From assembly GCA_963739375.1 (NCBI GenBank), contig CAVUAF010000022.1:1-64000 (forward strand): a DNA stretch of 64,000 nt. The letters run 5' to 3'. This document shows, piece by piece, positions 51,192 to 59,826 of this stretch; the first letter of the stretch is position 1; each line of letters starts with the position of its first letter. The stretch comes from CAVUAF01 sp963739375. GTDB taxonomy: Bacteria; Acidobacteriota; Terriglobia; Terriglobales; Acidobacteriaceae. The notes below the pieces were generated by a model that had not been told where the DNA came from, made no database searches, and worked only from the letters and a program-made list of their open reading frames with translations. Position numbers and translations under genes: made by a program.

Positions 51192-52940
51192 ATGGTGGAC
51201 TGTATGCGCGTAATGCGAAGCCTGTTGAGCCTGGCGGCGTGTATCGGGTTTATTTCTCTGCCCTTGCGGTCCGCGGCGCCGCAAGCGCCGCAGGAGACGG
51301 CGGCGAAGTTCGCGGCACGCACCGAACTGGTGCTGGTCCCGGTGCTGGTGCGCCGCGGCGGGCAGCACGTCGCCGGCCTCAAGCAGGAGGACTTCATCCT
51401 GCAGCAGGACGGAAAGCCGGCCACCATCGCGGTCTTCGAGGAAGTGCACGCGGCGCCTCCGACAGCGCGACCCACGGCCACGGCGCAGGAGTTCACCAAC
51501 GTCAAGCCGCAGCAGGCCGAGCAGTTGACGATCATCGCGCTCGACCTGGTCAACACCGCACCCCTCGACCAAGCGTATCTGCGGCAGGAGGTGCTGAAGT
51601 TTCTCGACACCGCCGCGCAAACCGGCGAGCCGTTTTCGCTGGTGGCGATCACCACCAGCGGCATCCGCGTATTGCAGGACTTCACCAGCGATCCCAAGCT
51701 GATCGCGGCGGCGGTGCGGAAGCAGCCCGGGAAGCCGGTGGGCCAGGAGCGGGCCGGCAGCACAGGAAACCCGATCCTCGATCAGACGCCGTGCGCGGCC
51801 AGTGCCGTCGGGTGCGGCGGCGGCAAAGGGCTCGAACAGGCGGACCGGGAAATACAGGCCTGGTTCCAGTTCCGCACCAACCAGGAACCGGCGGACATCT
51901 TTCGCGACCGGAACGCGCGTCTCGACACGCTGGCGGCGCTGCAACAGCTGGCGCAGTCGGTGAGCGGGCTGCCGGGACGCAAGTCGGTGATCTGGGCGAG
52001 TTCCGGGATCCAGTTCCTGGGGGGCATCGCGCGGGTGGCGGGCGGCTTCGGCTCGCAGAGCCCGCGCAACGACTACAGCACGTTCAATACCCAGCGTGTC
52101 GTGCAGTCGATGGACGAGAACGTGCGCGCGCTGCAACTGCTGAGCGCCGCCAACGTGGCGGTCTATCCGCTGGACGCGCGCCACGGCGCCAACACTTCGT
52201 TCGCCATGTACGACGTGAACCGCTCCGACGCTCCCATCGGCGACTCCGGCTTCGGCGGCGATAAAGGGCGGGTGCAGAACCAGGACCAGGAGACGGTCAC
52301 CATGTTCCAGCAGGTAGCCGCGGCCACCGGCGGCAAACCCTGCTTCAACCGCACCGACCTGGCGAACTGCCTGAAGGAGGACGCCGCCGACTCGCACGAC
52401 TACTACATGCTGGGTTTCTACGCCGACAAGGACGTCAAGCCCGGCTGGCATGCCATCAGCGTGAAGCTCAACAAGCAGAGCGCCGACCTGCGGCACCGCA
52501 GCGGCTACCTGGCCGTGCCGCTCGACCCCGCGAAGGCGCGGCTCACCGATCTGCAACTGGCGATGGTGTCGCCCCTGCCCTACACGGCGCTGCCCATCAC
52601 CGGCCGCTTCACCAACGTCGAGACGCAGCAGGACAAGCGGGTGGCCAGCTTCGCCCTCGACCTGGCGCCGCAGGCAATCACGATCGGCGAGGCGGACAAC
52701 CGGCTGAACTTTGACGTGGTGGCGGTGGTGCGGGGAGCGGACGGCAAAGAGGCCGCCAAACTGGCGCAACGCATCGATCGCAAGCTGTTGCCGGAGCAGG
52801 TGGGCGTGATCCGGGAGCAGGGCATTCATTACACCAACAAGCTGGTGCTGCCGCCCGGCTCCTACGGGGTGTGGTTCGTGGTGCGCGACAACAACACCGG
52901 GCGCACCGGCAGCGCGATGACGACGCTCACCGTGCAGTAG
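51192..52940 (+). CDS. Secreted VWFA-related acidobacterial domain protein
   Basis: A 582-residue exported protein. It has a signal peptide (about residues 8-26, LLSLAACIGFISLPLRS), the typical strand RTELVLVPVLVRRGGQHVAGLKQEDFILQQDGKPATIAVFEE, and then the VWFA-like domain with TIIALDLVNTAPLDQ in place of the MIDAS loop, VALITTSG-like VAITTSGIRVLQDFTSD, and GRKSVIWASSGIQF. DSHDYYMLGFYADKDVKPGWH and RHRSGYLAVP mark the end of the core. A C-terminal beta-rich part follows. The family is massively expanded in Acidobacteria and its role is unknown. The start codon is one of three close ATGs (51192, 51204, 51213). Confidence 0.88.
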   Translation: MVDCMRVMRSLLSLAACIGFISLPLRSAAPQAPQETAAKFAARTELVLVPVLVRRGGQHVAGLKQEDFILQQDGKPATIAVFEEVHAAPPTARPTATAQEFTNVKPQQAEQLTIIALDLVNTAPLDQAYLRQEVLKFLDTAAQTGEPFSLVAITTSGIRVLQDFTSDPKLIAAAVRKQPGKPVGQERAGSTGNPILDQTPCAASAVGCGGGKGLEQADREIQAWFQFRTNQEPADIFRDRNARLDTLAALQQLAQSVSGLPGRKSVIWASSGIQFLGGIARVAGGFGSQSPRNDYSTFNTQRVVQSMDENVRALQLLSAANVAVYPLDARHGANTSFAMYDVNRSDAPIGDSGFGGDKGRVQNQDQETVTMFQQVAAATGGKPCFNRTDLANCLKEDAADSHDYYMLGFYADKDVKPGWHAISVKLNKQSADLRHRSGYLAVPLDPAKARLTDLQLAMVSPLPYTALPITGRFTNVETQQDKRVASFALDLAPQAITIGEADNRLNFDVVAVVRGADGKEAAKLAQRIDRKLLPEQVGVIREQGIHYTNKLVLPPGSYGVWFVVRDNNTGRTGSAMTTLTVQ

Positions 52941-52945
52941 GAAGT

Positions 52946-52975
52946 ATTCGTTATTCGCTATTGGTTATTCGCTAG
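52946..52975. repeat. Heptamer array between the VWFA and CCA genes
   Basis: Units ATTCGTT, ATTCGCT, ATTGGTT, ATTCGCT. It starts 6 nt after the VWFA stop and runs into the stop codon of the convergent CCA-adding enzyme gene. Confidence 0.75.
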
Positions 52976-54594
52976 CGGCGCTTCTTTTTGGCGGGCTTCG
53001 CTTTGGCGGGCTTGGCCTTGGGTGTGGGCTTGGCCTTGGGCTTGGCCTTCGGTTTAGCCTTCGGTTTGGCCTTGGGCTTAGGCTTGGTCTTGGCGGGAGG
53101 TTGCGCGGATTTCTTCGCGGGCGCCGGCTGGGCCTTGGCAGGAGCCTTGGCGGCGGGTGGCGCCGGCGCAGGTTTGGCCGCGGCAGGCGCGGCGATGGTC
53201 GCCGGCGGGGCCGCCTTGGCGCCCTTCCCTGTTCCCTTCTTCGCCGCCGCCGGCGCAGCCGCAGTCGCCACCGCTTCCGCCCTGGCGCGGCCACGCCTCG
53301 GTGGAGGCGGCGGGGGCGGGGGAGGCGGCGCAAACGGCTTCAGATACTTGAGCGTCTCGGTACGAGAGTGCAGCTTGCCGTCGAGGAGCTGCAGAAAAAC
53401 ATCTTCGGCGAGCTTGGGATAGACGGGCAGCTCCGGGGTGATGCGCAGCTCGGTCATCTCGGGCAGCGGCAGTTTCTGCTTCACCTGCCGCCACTTGCCG
53501 AAGAAGTTGCGGATCTTCTGCACCGCCCCTTGCTGGCGCGAGGTGACCTCCAGGAACAGGATGCTCTCCGGCGCCGCCTGCTGCAGCAACTGCCAGGCGC
53601 GGGCGGGGGTAGCGGCTTCTTTGCCGCTCAGCTTCCTGGCCAGGTCCTTGGCGTGGTCTTCGAGGTCGCGCCAGCGGCGGACAAACTCCTTGTGGGGAAT
53701 GAGGCGCTGAATCTCGCTCCGCTCCCGGTCATTGAGGCGGCGGGTGAGGAAGTACATGACGGCGGGCGCGGCATCGAGGGTGTAGCCGTGTTCCGCCATC
53801 TGCTGGCGCATTTTCTGCAGCGCCGCCAGGCCCGCGGTGTCGACCTTGGTGGCGGACCAGTGCGGGTGCAGGACGCGGAGCCAGCCTTCCTTCTCGAAGG
53901 CGCGCATGACGTGCAGCGGGTCGTCCTCGTAGGCGAGCTGCTCGATCTCGTAGCCGATGGCGGCGTGGGCGATGTTCGCGATGTAGTCGTTCTCTTTGGC
54001 GGCGTTGTACCGCGCCAGCGTGCGCTCCTCCAGCGGCCAGTGGAAGCGCGCCATGAAGCGGGTGGCGCGGACCAGGCGCGAGGGATCTTCGAGGAAGGCG
54101 TAGTTCTGCAGAATGCGCAGCAGCTTGGCCTCGGCGTCGGCGACGCCGTTGGCGGGATCGAGCAGGAGGCCGCGCGACGCGGCGTTGAGCGACAACGCCA
54201 TGGCGTTGACGGTGAAGTCGCGGTGGCGGAGGTCTTCGATGATGGTGCCGGGAGCGAGGATGGGCTTGCCCGGTTTCTCGAAGCGCTCGGAGCGCGCCAT
54301 GTGGATCTTGGCGCGCACGTCGCCGGGAAAGAGCAGGGTGAGGGCGCGGGTGTCTTCGTCGCTGCCGGTGACCGCGACGCCCGCCTTCGCCAGCTCTTTT
54401 TGCAGGCGGAGCGCGTTGCCCTGGACGGTGAAGTCGAGGTCGCGGATGGGGAAGCCGGTCATGAGGTCGCGCACCGCGCCGCCGGTGAGGTAGAGGTTCA
54501 TGCCGGCGTCCTGCGCCATCTGCTGCACCATGGCAACGGCGCGCTGCTGCTCCGGCGAGAGCCGGGTTTCCATCATGTAAATGTAGTCGGCCAT
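52972..54594 (-). CDS. cca: CCA tRNA nucleotidyltransferase with a histone-H1-like C-terminal tail
   Basis: A 540-residue class II nucleotidyltransferase. The catalytic head has LTGGAVRDLM and RDLDFTVQGN (metal Asp pair), DDEDTRALTLLFPG-like region, RHRDFTVNAMAL-type HRDFTVNAMALSL, and DPSRLVRATRFMARF. It adds or repairs the 3' CCA of tRNAs. The last about 119 residues are extraordinary: a run of ten prolines, then Ala/Lys/Pro-rich sequence ending in repeated KPKA units and AKPAKKKRR, with no acidic residues after the first few. This is like linker-histone tails and would bind nucleic acid. The tail is in frame and has the same GC-rich codon use. Start at ATG 54594. Confidence 0.9.
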   Translation of the reverse strand: MADYIYMMETRLSPEQQRAVAMVQQMAQDAGMNLYLTGGAVRDLMTGFPIRDLDFTVQGNALRLQKELAKAGVAVTGSDEDTRALTLLFPGDVRAKIHMARSERFEKPGKPILAPGTIIEDLRHRDFTVNAMALSLNAASRGLLLDPANGVADAEAKLLRILQNYAFLEDPSRLVRATRFMARFHWPLEERTLARYNAAKENDYIANIAHAAIGYEIEQLAYEDDPLHVMRAFEKEGWLRVLHPHWSATKVDTAGLAALQKMRQQMAEHGYTLDAAPAVMYFLTRRLNDRERSEIQRLIPHKEFVRRWRDLEDHAKDLARKLSGKEAATPARAWQLLQQAAPESILFLEVTSRQQGAVQKIRNFFGKWRQVKQKLPLPEMTELRITPELPVYPKLAEDVFLQLLDGKLHSRTETLKYLKPFAPPPPPPPPPPRRGRARAEAVATAAAPAAAKKGTGKGAKAAPPATIAAPAAAKPAPAPPAAKAPAKAQPAPAKKSAQPPAKTKPKPKAKPKAKPKAKPKAKPTPKAKPAKAKPAKKKRR

Positions 54595-54789
54595 GGTCGG
54601 GCGGCGGTGGTACGGGACGGCTAAGTCCTAGGCCAGCAAACACTTACCACAGCATGCTGGGGCGGCGAACGAGCTAATTTATCACAAAGTTAACGTTTTG
54701 GCTACAGCCGCGTGCGAGGCGCCGCATCCGCCCCGGAAAAGGTGCGACAATGCTGGGGGAGCGCACCTCCCGCACCGCCACCGGTGGCC

Positions 54790-55263
54790 ATGCCTTCGAC
54801 ACATAAGAAAGTAATCGTGCGCAAGCTGGACCGCGATTCCATTCCTGGTTTCGTGTCGCCGGAATTCGTGGTGGCGGGAAAGCTGGAGATGCTGAACACC
54901 GCCGGGAACGTGGTCAGCATCGAACTGCGCGACATCAAGGGCGTGTACTTCGTGCGCGACTTCAGCGACATGGAAACCCTGGTGCGCAAAACATTCGTGA
55001 CCCGGCCGCGCACCGCCGGGCTGTGGGTACGGCTGCGCTTCCGCGACAACGACGTCCTCGAAGGCCTCATGGCCAACGACCTGATGCAGGTGGCGCCCGA
55101 AGGCTACCTGGTCAGCCCCCCCGACACCCGCTCCAACATCCAGCGCATCTTCGTGCCGCGCACGGCGCTCGCCGAAATGACGGTGCTGGCGGTCATCGGC
55201 GCGTCCGCGCGGCGCCGTCCTGCGGCCGCGGACGAGCGCCAGGTGCCGATGTTCAGCGAGTAG
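54790..55263 (+). CDS. Conserved hypothetical protein (DUF6982-like)
   Basis: A 157-residue cytoplasmic protein, not linked to a known function. It begins MPSTHKKVIVRKLDRDSIPG and consists of alternating beta strands: VVAGKLEMLNTAGNVVSIELRDIKGVYFVRDF, TAGLWVRLRFRDNDVLEGLM and a YLVSPPDTRSNIQRIFVPRTAL stretch. This looks like two SH3-like or PilZ-like small barrels. Similar proteins occur across Acidobacteria and may carry a recently named DUF. The start at 54790 is chosen because the upstream part of the open frame is Pro/Ala-rich and non-conserved in character. It lies 72 nt before lpxD. Confidence 0.65.
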   Translation: MPSTHKKVIVRKLDRDSIPGFVSPEFVVAGKLEMLNTAGNVVSIELRDIKGVYFVRDFSDMETLVRKTFVTRPRTAGLWVRLRFRDNDVLEGLMANDLMQVAPEGYLVSPPDTRSNIQRIFVPRTALAEMTVLAVIGASARRRPAAADERQVPMFSE

Positions 55264-55334
55264 GCCTGCCCGTGAGCGGACCGAGTCGCGCGCCCGGGAG
55301 ATGGCCGGGGGCGGGTGTAGACTTTCCCCCTGCC

Positions 55335-56342
55335 ATGAAGCTTTCCGACATTGCCCGCGCGGTGAGCGCCCGCCTGGAACCGGCCAGCGCCGAAGTCGAG
55401 ATCTCGGGCGTCGCCGGAATCGAGGAGGCGGCGCCGGGGCAGCTCACGTTTGTCGCCAACCCGAAGTATGCCGCCGCTGCCCGCACCACGCAGGCTTCCG
55501 CGATCATCGTCAGCGACAATTTCCCGGCGCTGGCGACGCCGACCCTGCGCTGCGTCAATCCTTACCTGGCCTTCGCACACGCCCTCGAGCTTTTCTACCA
55601 GCCGCCGCAATACCGCCCGGGCGTGCATCCCACCGCGGTCGTGCATCGCAGCGCGCGCATCGGGAGCGAGGCCGCGATTGGCGCGTATTGCGTGATCGAT
55701 GCCGACGTGGAAATCGGCGACCACTGCGTGCTGCTGCCGCACGTCGTGATCTACCAGGGGGCGAAGATCGGGAATCACTTTTTCGCGCACGCGCATGCCG
55801 TGGTGCGCGAGTACTGCCGCCTCGGCGACAACGTGATCCTGCAGAATGGCGCGGTGATCGGCGCCGACGGCTTTGGCTTTGCCAACGACGGCGGGCGCTG
55901 GCGGAAGATCGTGCAGTCGGGCCCGGCGGTGCTGGAAGACGATGTCGAGGTGCAGGCCAACGCCTGCGTCGACCGGGCCAGCGTGGGCGAAACCCGGGTC
56001 GCGCGCGGCGTGAAGATCGACAACCTGGCGACGGTGGGCCATGGTTCCGCGGTGGGCGAGGATTCCCTGCTGTGCGCCCAGGTTGGCGTTGCGGGCTCCT
56101 CGGTCATCGGCAAGAAGGTGGTTCTCGCGGGCCAGGCCGGCGTGGCCGGACATTGTCACGTGGGCGATGGGGTAGTGGTGACGGCGCAGAGTGGCACCCA
56201 TGGCGATATCGAACCGGGGCGGATCGTGAGCGGCTCGCCCGCCATCGATAACCGCCAGTGGCTGCGCTGCGTGGCGGCGTTCAACAAGCTGCCCGAACTG
56301 GTGAAAGCCGTGCGGGCCAAGGCGGCAGGAAAAGACGAATAG
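55335..56342 (+). CDS. lpxD: UDP-3-O-(3-hydroxyacyl)glucosamine N-acyltransferase
   Basis: A 335-residue LpxD, third enzyme of lipid A synthesis, transferring a 3-hydroxyacyl chain to the 2-amino group of UDP-3-O-acyl-glucosamine. The N-terminal uridine-binding domain (about 1-95, MKLSDIARAVSARLE, ISGVAGIEEAAPGQLTFVAN) is followed by hexapeptide repeats (about 100-300) with the catalytic His in FFAHAHAVVREYC and GADGFGFANDGGRWRKI. The end MVYSRLxDxx-like helix is present as NNRQW-type AIDNRQWLRCVAAFNKLPEL. It shows the organism makes lipid A. Immediate neighbour of a response regulator gene. Confidence 0.95.
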   Translation: MKLSDIARAVSARLEPASAEVEISGVAGIEEAAPGQLTFVANPKYAAAARTTQASAIIVSDNFPALATPTLRCVNPYLAFAHALELFYQPPQYRPGVHPTAVVHRSARIGSEAAIGAYCVIDADVEIGDHCVLLPHVVIYQGAKIGNHFFAHAHAVVREYCRLGDNVILQNGAVIGADGFGFANDGGRWRKIVQSGPAVLEDDVEVQANACVDRASVGETRVARGVKIDNLATVGHGSAVGEDSLLCAQVGVAGSSVIGKKVVLAGQAGVAGHCHVGDGVVVTAQSGTHGDIEPGRIVSGSPAIDNRQWLRCVAAFNKLPELVKAVRAKAAGKDE

Positions 56343-56426
56343 CCGTCAGCCCTCCGCCCCCAGCGTGCAGCCACCGGGTTCCCGCTTCCCTGCCGATTGG
56401 GCGTGCCAGTACGCTGATTGCTCTTT

Positions 56427-57245
56427 ATGGACGACTCGAAGCCATCCGGCCCAACCCTGATCGGCGGCAAAGGCGAGAAGCGCGAGCGCCCGCCGAAGCC
56501 TATCCGCGTGCTGCTGCTCGACGACCGCGAAGAGAACCTGGTGTTGCGCTCGGCCATCCTGCGGCAGCACGGCTACGAGGTGGTGACCAGTTCGTCGATC
56601 GAGGAAGCGCAGCAGCGCATCAACGAGATTGACATCGCTGTCCTCGACTATCACTTGGGAGCGGGAAAATTCAGCACCCAGGTGGCCGACACGCTGCGCC
56701 AGACGCGCCCGCAGGTCCCCATCATCATCCTCTCGGCAACCCTGGAGCGGAGGTTCGGCGGCCTGGCCGACATCCACCTGCTCAAGGGCCACAGCACGGT
56801 GGATGATCTGATCGCCGCGCTGCGCAACTTCGAGGCCAAGCGCCGCGGCCAGCCGGTGGTGGTGGACGCGCGCGATTTCTACTACTCGCGCATCTCGCTG
56901 GCCATGGGCGACGACGTGGTGCTGGAAATCCTCGACCGCGAGGGCAACTGGCAGTACGTCAACGACTACTTCGCCGCCCTCTTCGAGCGCAAGCGCGCGT
57001 GGTTCATGGGCCGGAACATGTTCACCAGCTTCCCGGAGCTGGGCGAGGAGTGGCGCGAGATCGTGCGCACCGTCGCCGACACGCGCGAAACCTACATTGA
57101 CCGCAGCCTCCGCGGCCTGCCCAACCTGCCCACCAAGAACCGCCGCTGGGTGTGGAACGTGCTCGCCTTCCCGCTCAAGCTCCACAACGGCCGCAACGGC
57201 GTCGCCCTCACCGCAAGGGTCATTGAGAAGAAGGGGAGCTTGTAG
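56427..57245 (+). CDS. Response regulator with receiver and PAS-like domains
   Basis: A 272-residue two-domain protein. Receiver at about 27-140: RVLLLDDREENLVLRSAIL, phospho-acceptor D74 in IAVLDYHLGAG, and LKGH in the Lys loop. It is followed by a PAS-like segment (about 160-270) containing LEILDREGNWQYVNDYFAALF, MGRNMFTSFPELGEEW and WNVLAFPLKLHNGRNGVALTA. There is no DNA-binding or enzymatic output, so it may sense a ligand and act through partners. The ATG at 56427 is chosen over a TTG nine bases earlier. It lies between lpxD and ldcA in the envelope cluster; no kinase is next to it. Confidence 0.82.
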   Translation: MDDSKPSGPTLIGGKGEKRERPPKPIRVLLLDDREENLVLRSAILRQHGYEVVTSSSIEEAQQRINEIDIAVLDYHLGAGKFSTQVADTLRQTRPQVPIIILSATLERRFGGLADIHLLKGHSTVDDLIAALRNFEAKRRGQPVVVDARDFYYSRISLAMGDDVVLEILDREGNWQYVNDYFAALFERKRAWFMGRNMFTSFPELGEEWREIVRTVADTRETYIDRSLRGLPNLPTKNRRWVWNVLAFPLKLHNGRNGVALTARVIEKKGSL

Positions 57246-57292
57246 CGGGAAACAAAGAGCGGAGCGCCGACGGCTTCCATTAATATGGCTGC

Positions 57293-58402
57293 GTGCCAAG
57301 GGCGCCCCAGGCCGTACTCAAACCGCCGCCGCTCGGTTCCGGCGACGTGGTGGGGATTGTCGCGCCGGCCAGCAACGTGGAGCGCGCCGCGCTGGAGCGC
57401 GGCTGCGAGGCTTTGCGCGCCCTGGGCTATCAGCCCTTCTACTTCGATTCGATCTTCGCGCAAGACCTCTACTTCGCAGGAGCGCTGGAGCGGCGGGTGC
57501 GCGAGCTGCACGCGATGTTTGAACGTCCGGAGGTGCGCGCCATCGTCTGCGCGCGCGGCGGCTATGGCTGCAACTATCTGCTGGACCAGCTCGACCTAGC
57601 AGTCGTCCGCAGCAACCCCAAGATCTTCGTCGGCTACAGCGACCTCACGGCGCTGCTCACGTATCTCCACGATGCGACCGGACTGGTGACGTTCCACGGC
57701 CCCATGGTGGCCAAGGACTTTGCCAGCGAACCCGTTGGCCGCCCGGCGAAGACGTTGCCGGGAGACTTCGAGCCCTTCACCTGGCACATGGCGCTCGGCG
57801 GGGAGTTTGCCCGCTACGAGCTGGTCGGCCCCACTGCCGACGCCATCGACACCGGCCTGCGCGGGCTGGTCGCGGGCAGCGGCGAAGGCAAGCTCTACGG
57901 CGGCTGCCTCTCCCTCCTGTGCGCGTCGTTGGGTACGCCCTACGAGGTCCAGACCGAGGATACGATCCTCTTTCTCGAAGACATGAATGAGAAGCCGTAC
58001 CAGGTGGATCGCCTGCTGGTGCAGCTGGCGCGCGCCGGGAAGCTTCGCGGCGTGCGCGGCATCGTTTTCGGCGAGATGCTGGGTTGCTTGCAGGCGCTGA
58101 ATGGCGGCAGCGGCTGGGGAGCGCAGCCGGGCCAGGACTACACGCTCGAGGAAGCGGTGCAACGCGTCCTCCGGTTGCACGCGCCGGATGTCCCGGTGGT
58201 GTACGGGCTGCGCTCCGGGCACGTCTCGCGCGCCAACGTAACCCTGCCGCTCGGCGTGCGGGCACGGCTGGAAGTGGCGGAGAAAGCGAAGCTCTCGATT
58301 CTCGAATCGCCGACCGTGATGGCGCCGGCGGCGGTGGCGGCCTGGAACGCGCGCGGCCCCCGAGGCGTGGAAGCTATGACCGCGAACGCCACGTCCACCT
58401 GA
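57293..58402 (+). CDS. ldcA: L,D-carboxypeptidase A-like (S66 family)
   Basis: A 369-residue S66 peptidase, which removes D-Ala from tetrapeptides during murein recycling. The start is GTG at 57293. Motifs: VVGIVAPASNVERAALERGCE, CARGGYGCNYLLDQLD, the nucleophile S116 in IFVGYSDLTALLTY, the Glu in GGCLSLLCASLGTPY-EVQTEDTILFLED, and VVYGLRSGHV with the catalytic His. The length is somewhat above the usual 300-350. The last 25 residues, after LSILESPTV, look non-homologous and overlap the presumptive mpl start, so a frameshift may have altered the natural C-terminus. It precedes mpl in an operon-like arrangement typical of peptidoglycan recycling. Confidence 0.9.
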   Translation: MPRAPQAVLKPPPLGSGDVVGIVAPASNVERAALERGCEALRALGYQPFYFDSIFAQDLYFAGALERRVRELHAMFERPEVRAIVCARGGYGCNYLLDQLDLAVVRSNPKIFVGYSDLTALLTYLHDATGLVTFHGPMVAKDFASEPVGRPAKTLPGDFEPFTWHMALGGEFARYELVGPTADAIDTGLRGLVAGSGEGKLYGGCLSLLCASLGTPYEVQTEDTILFLEDMNEKPYQVDRLLVQLARAGKLRGVRGIVFGEMLGCLQALNGGSGWGAQPGQDYTLEEAVQRVLRLHAPDVPVVYGLRSGHVSRANVTLPLGVRARLEVAEKAKLSILESPTVMAPAAVAAWNARGPRGVEAMTANATST

Positions 58403-59826
58403 TCGGCATCTGCGGCACGGCGATGGCGTCGCTGGCGGGCATGCTGAAGGAGCGCGGGGTGCGCGTCACCGGCTCCGACGCGGCGCCTATCCGCCGATGT
58501 CCGATTTCCTGGCGCGGCTGGGGATTCCGGTGCGGCCGTTTTCGCCGAGAAAACCTGCAGCCCGCCGCCCGACCTGGTGGTGGTGGGGAACGCGATGTCG
58601 CGCGGCAACGCGGAGCTGGAGAGCGTGCTGGACCGGCGGCATGCCGCTACGATTCGCATGGCGCAGCTCGTGCACGACGAATTCCTGCGCGGGCGCGAGA
58701 ATCGCTGGTGGTGGCCGGCACCCACGGCAAGACCACCACCACTTCGATGCTGGCCTGGATCTTCGCGGTCGCGGGGCGGCGGCCGTCGTTCCTGGTCGGC
58801 GGCATCGCGGAGAACTTCGGCTCCAGCTTCGCGGGTCAGACGACTCCGAGCACTTCATCATCGAGGGCGACGAGTACGATACCGCCTTTTTCGACAAGGG
58901 ACCGAAGTTCCTGCACTACCTGCCCGACCGCCGTGGTGCTCACCTCGGTGGAGTTCGACCACGCCGACATCTACCAGGGACTCGACGAAGTTAAGACCGC
59001 GTTCAAGCGGCTGGTGAACCTGGTGCCGCGGCGCGGGCGCATCGTGGCGTACGACGCCAGCGCCAGCGTGGATGAGTGTGTGGCCAAGGCGTTTTGTCCG
59101 GTGGAGCGCTACGGCTTCAGCGAGCGCGCGGCATGGCGCCTCGCCGATGTGCGTTACGAGCCGCAACGCACCACGTGGCGCGTGCTCCGCGGCGGAACGC
59201 TGTGGGCGGAGTTCGAGTTCGCGCTCGCCGGCCGGCACAACGTGCTGAACGCTACCGCGGCGGCGGCGATGGCGGCGTTGTACGGCATCGAGCGCTCGGC
59301 CATCGCGGAGGGCCTCCGCACCTTCAAGAGCGTGAAGCGGCGCCTGGAAGTGAAGGCCGAGGTCGCGGGCATCACCATCATCGACGACTTCGCGCACCAC
59401 CCCACCGCGATTGCGGAGACGCTGCAGGCGCTCCGCACGCGCTACGCCGGGCGGCGGCTGTGGGCCATCCTGGAGCCGCGCTCCAACACCCTGCGCCGCG
59501 CCGTGTTGCAGGCGGAGCTGGCGCAGAGCCTGGCGCTGGCCGACGAAGTCGTGGTGGCCGCCATCTTCAAGCCCGAGGCAATTCCCGAGGGCGAGCGGCT
59601 CAACGTCGGCGCGGTGGTGCGCGCGCTGCAGGCGGCAGGGCGCGCGGCCGTCGAGTTGCCCGACGCCGACGCCATCGTCGCCGCCGCCGCGCCGCGCATG
59701 CAGCCCGGCGACGTGGTCGCCATTCTCTCCAATGGCGGCTTCAGCGGCATCTACGAGAAGCTGCCGCGGCGGCTCGAACAGCTTGCCGTACCCACCACAC
59801 CGGCGGAGGCGCGTTCCCGACCGTGA
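58376..59826 (+). pseudogene. mpl: UDP-N-acetylmuramate:tripeptide ligase Mpl, N-terminal half with multiple frameshifts
   Basis: A Mur-ligase-fold protein that reloads recovered murein tripeptide onto UDP-MurNAc. VHLIGICGTAMASLAGML marks the N-terminus, then VVAGTHGKTTTTSMLAWIF (ATP loop), FIIEGDEYDTAFFDKGPKFLHY, VEFDHADIYQGL, GRHNVLNATAAAAMA, and the Mpl-type IIDDFAHHPTAIAETL. Single-base indels break the frame near 58388 (probable), 58488, 58549, 58566, 58692, 58841 and 58928; from 58935 to the stop the frame is intact. The likely start is ATG 58376 followed by one missing base (giving MTANRHVHLIG). As written there is no usable start in the right frame. Its stop overlaps the GTG of the M61 gene. 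Confidence 0.85.
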
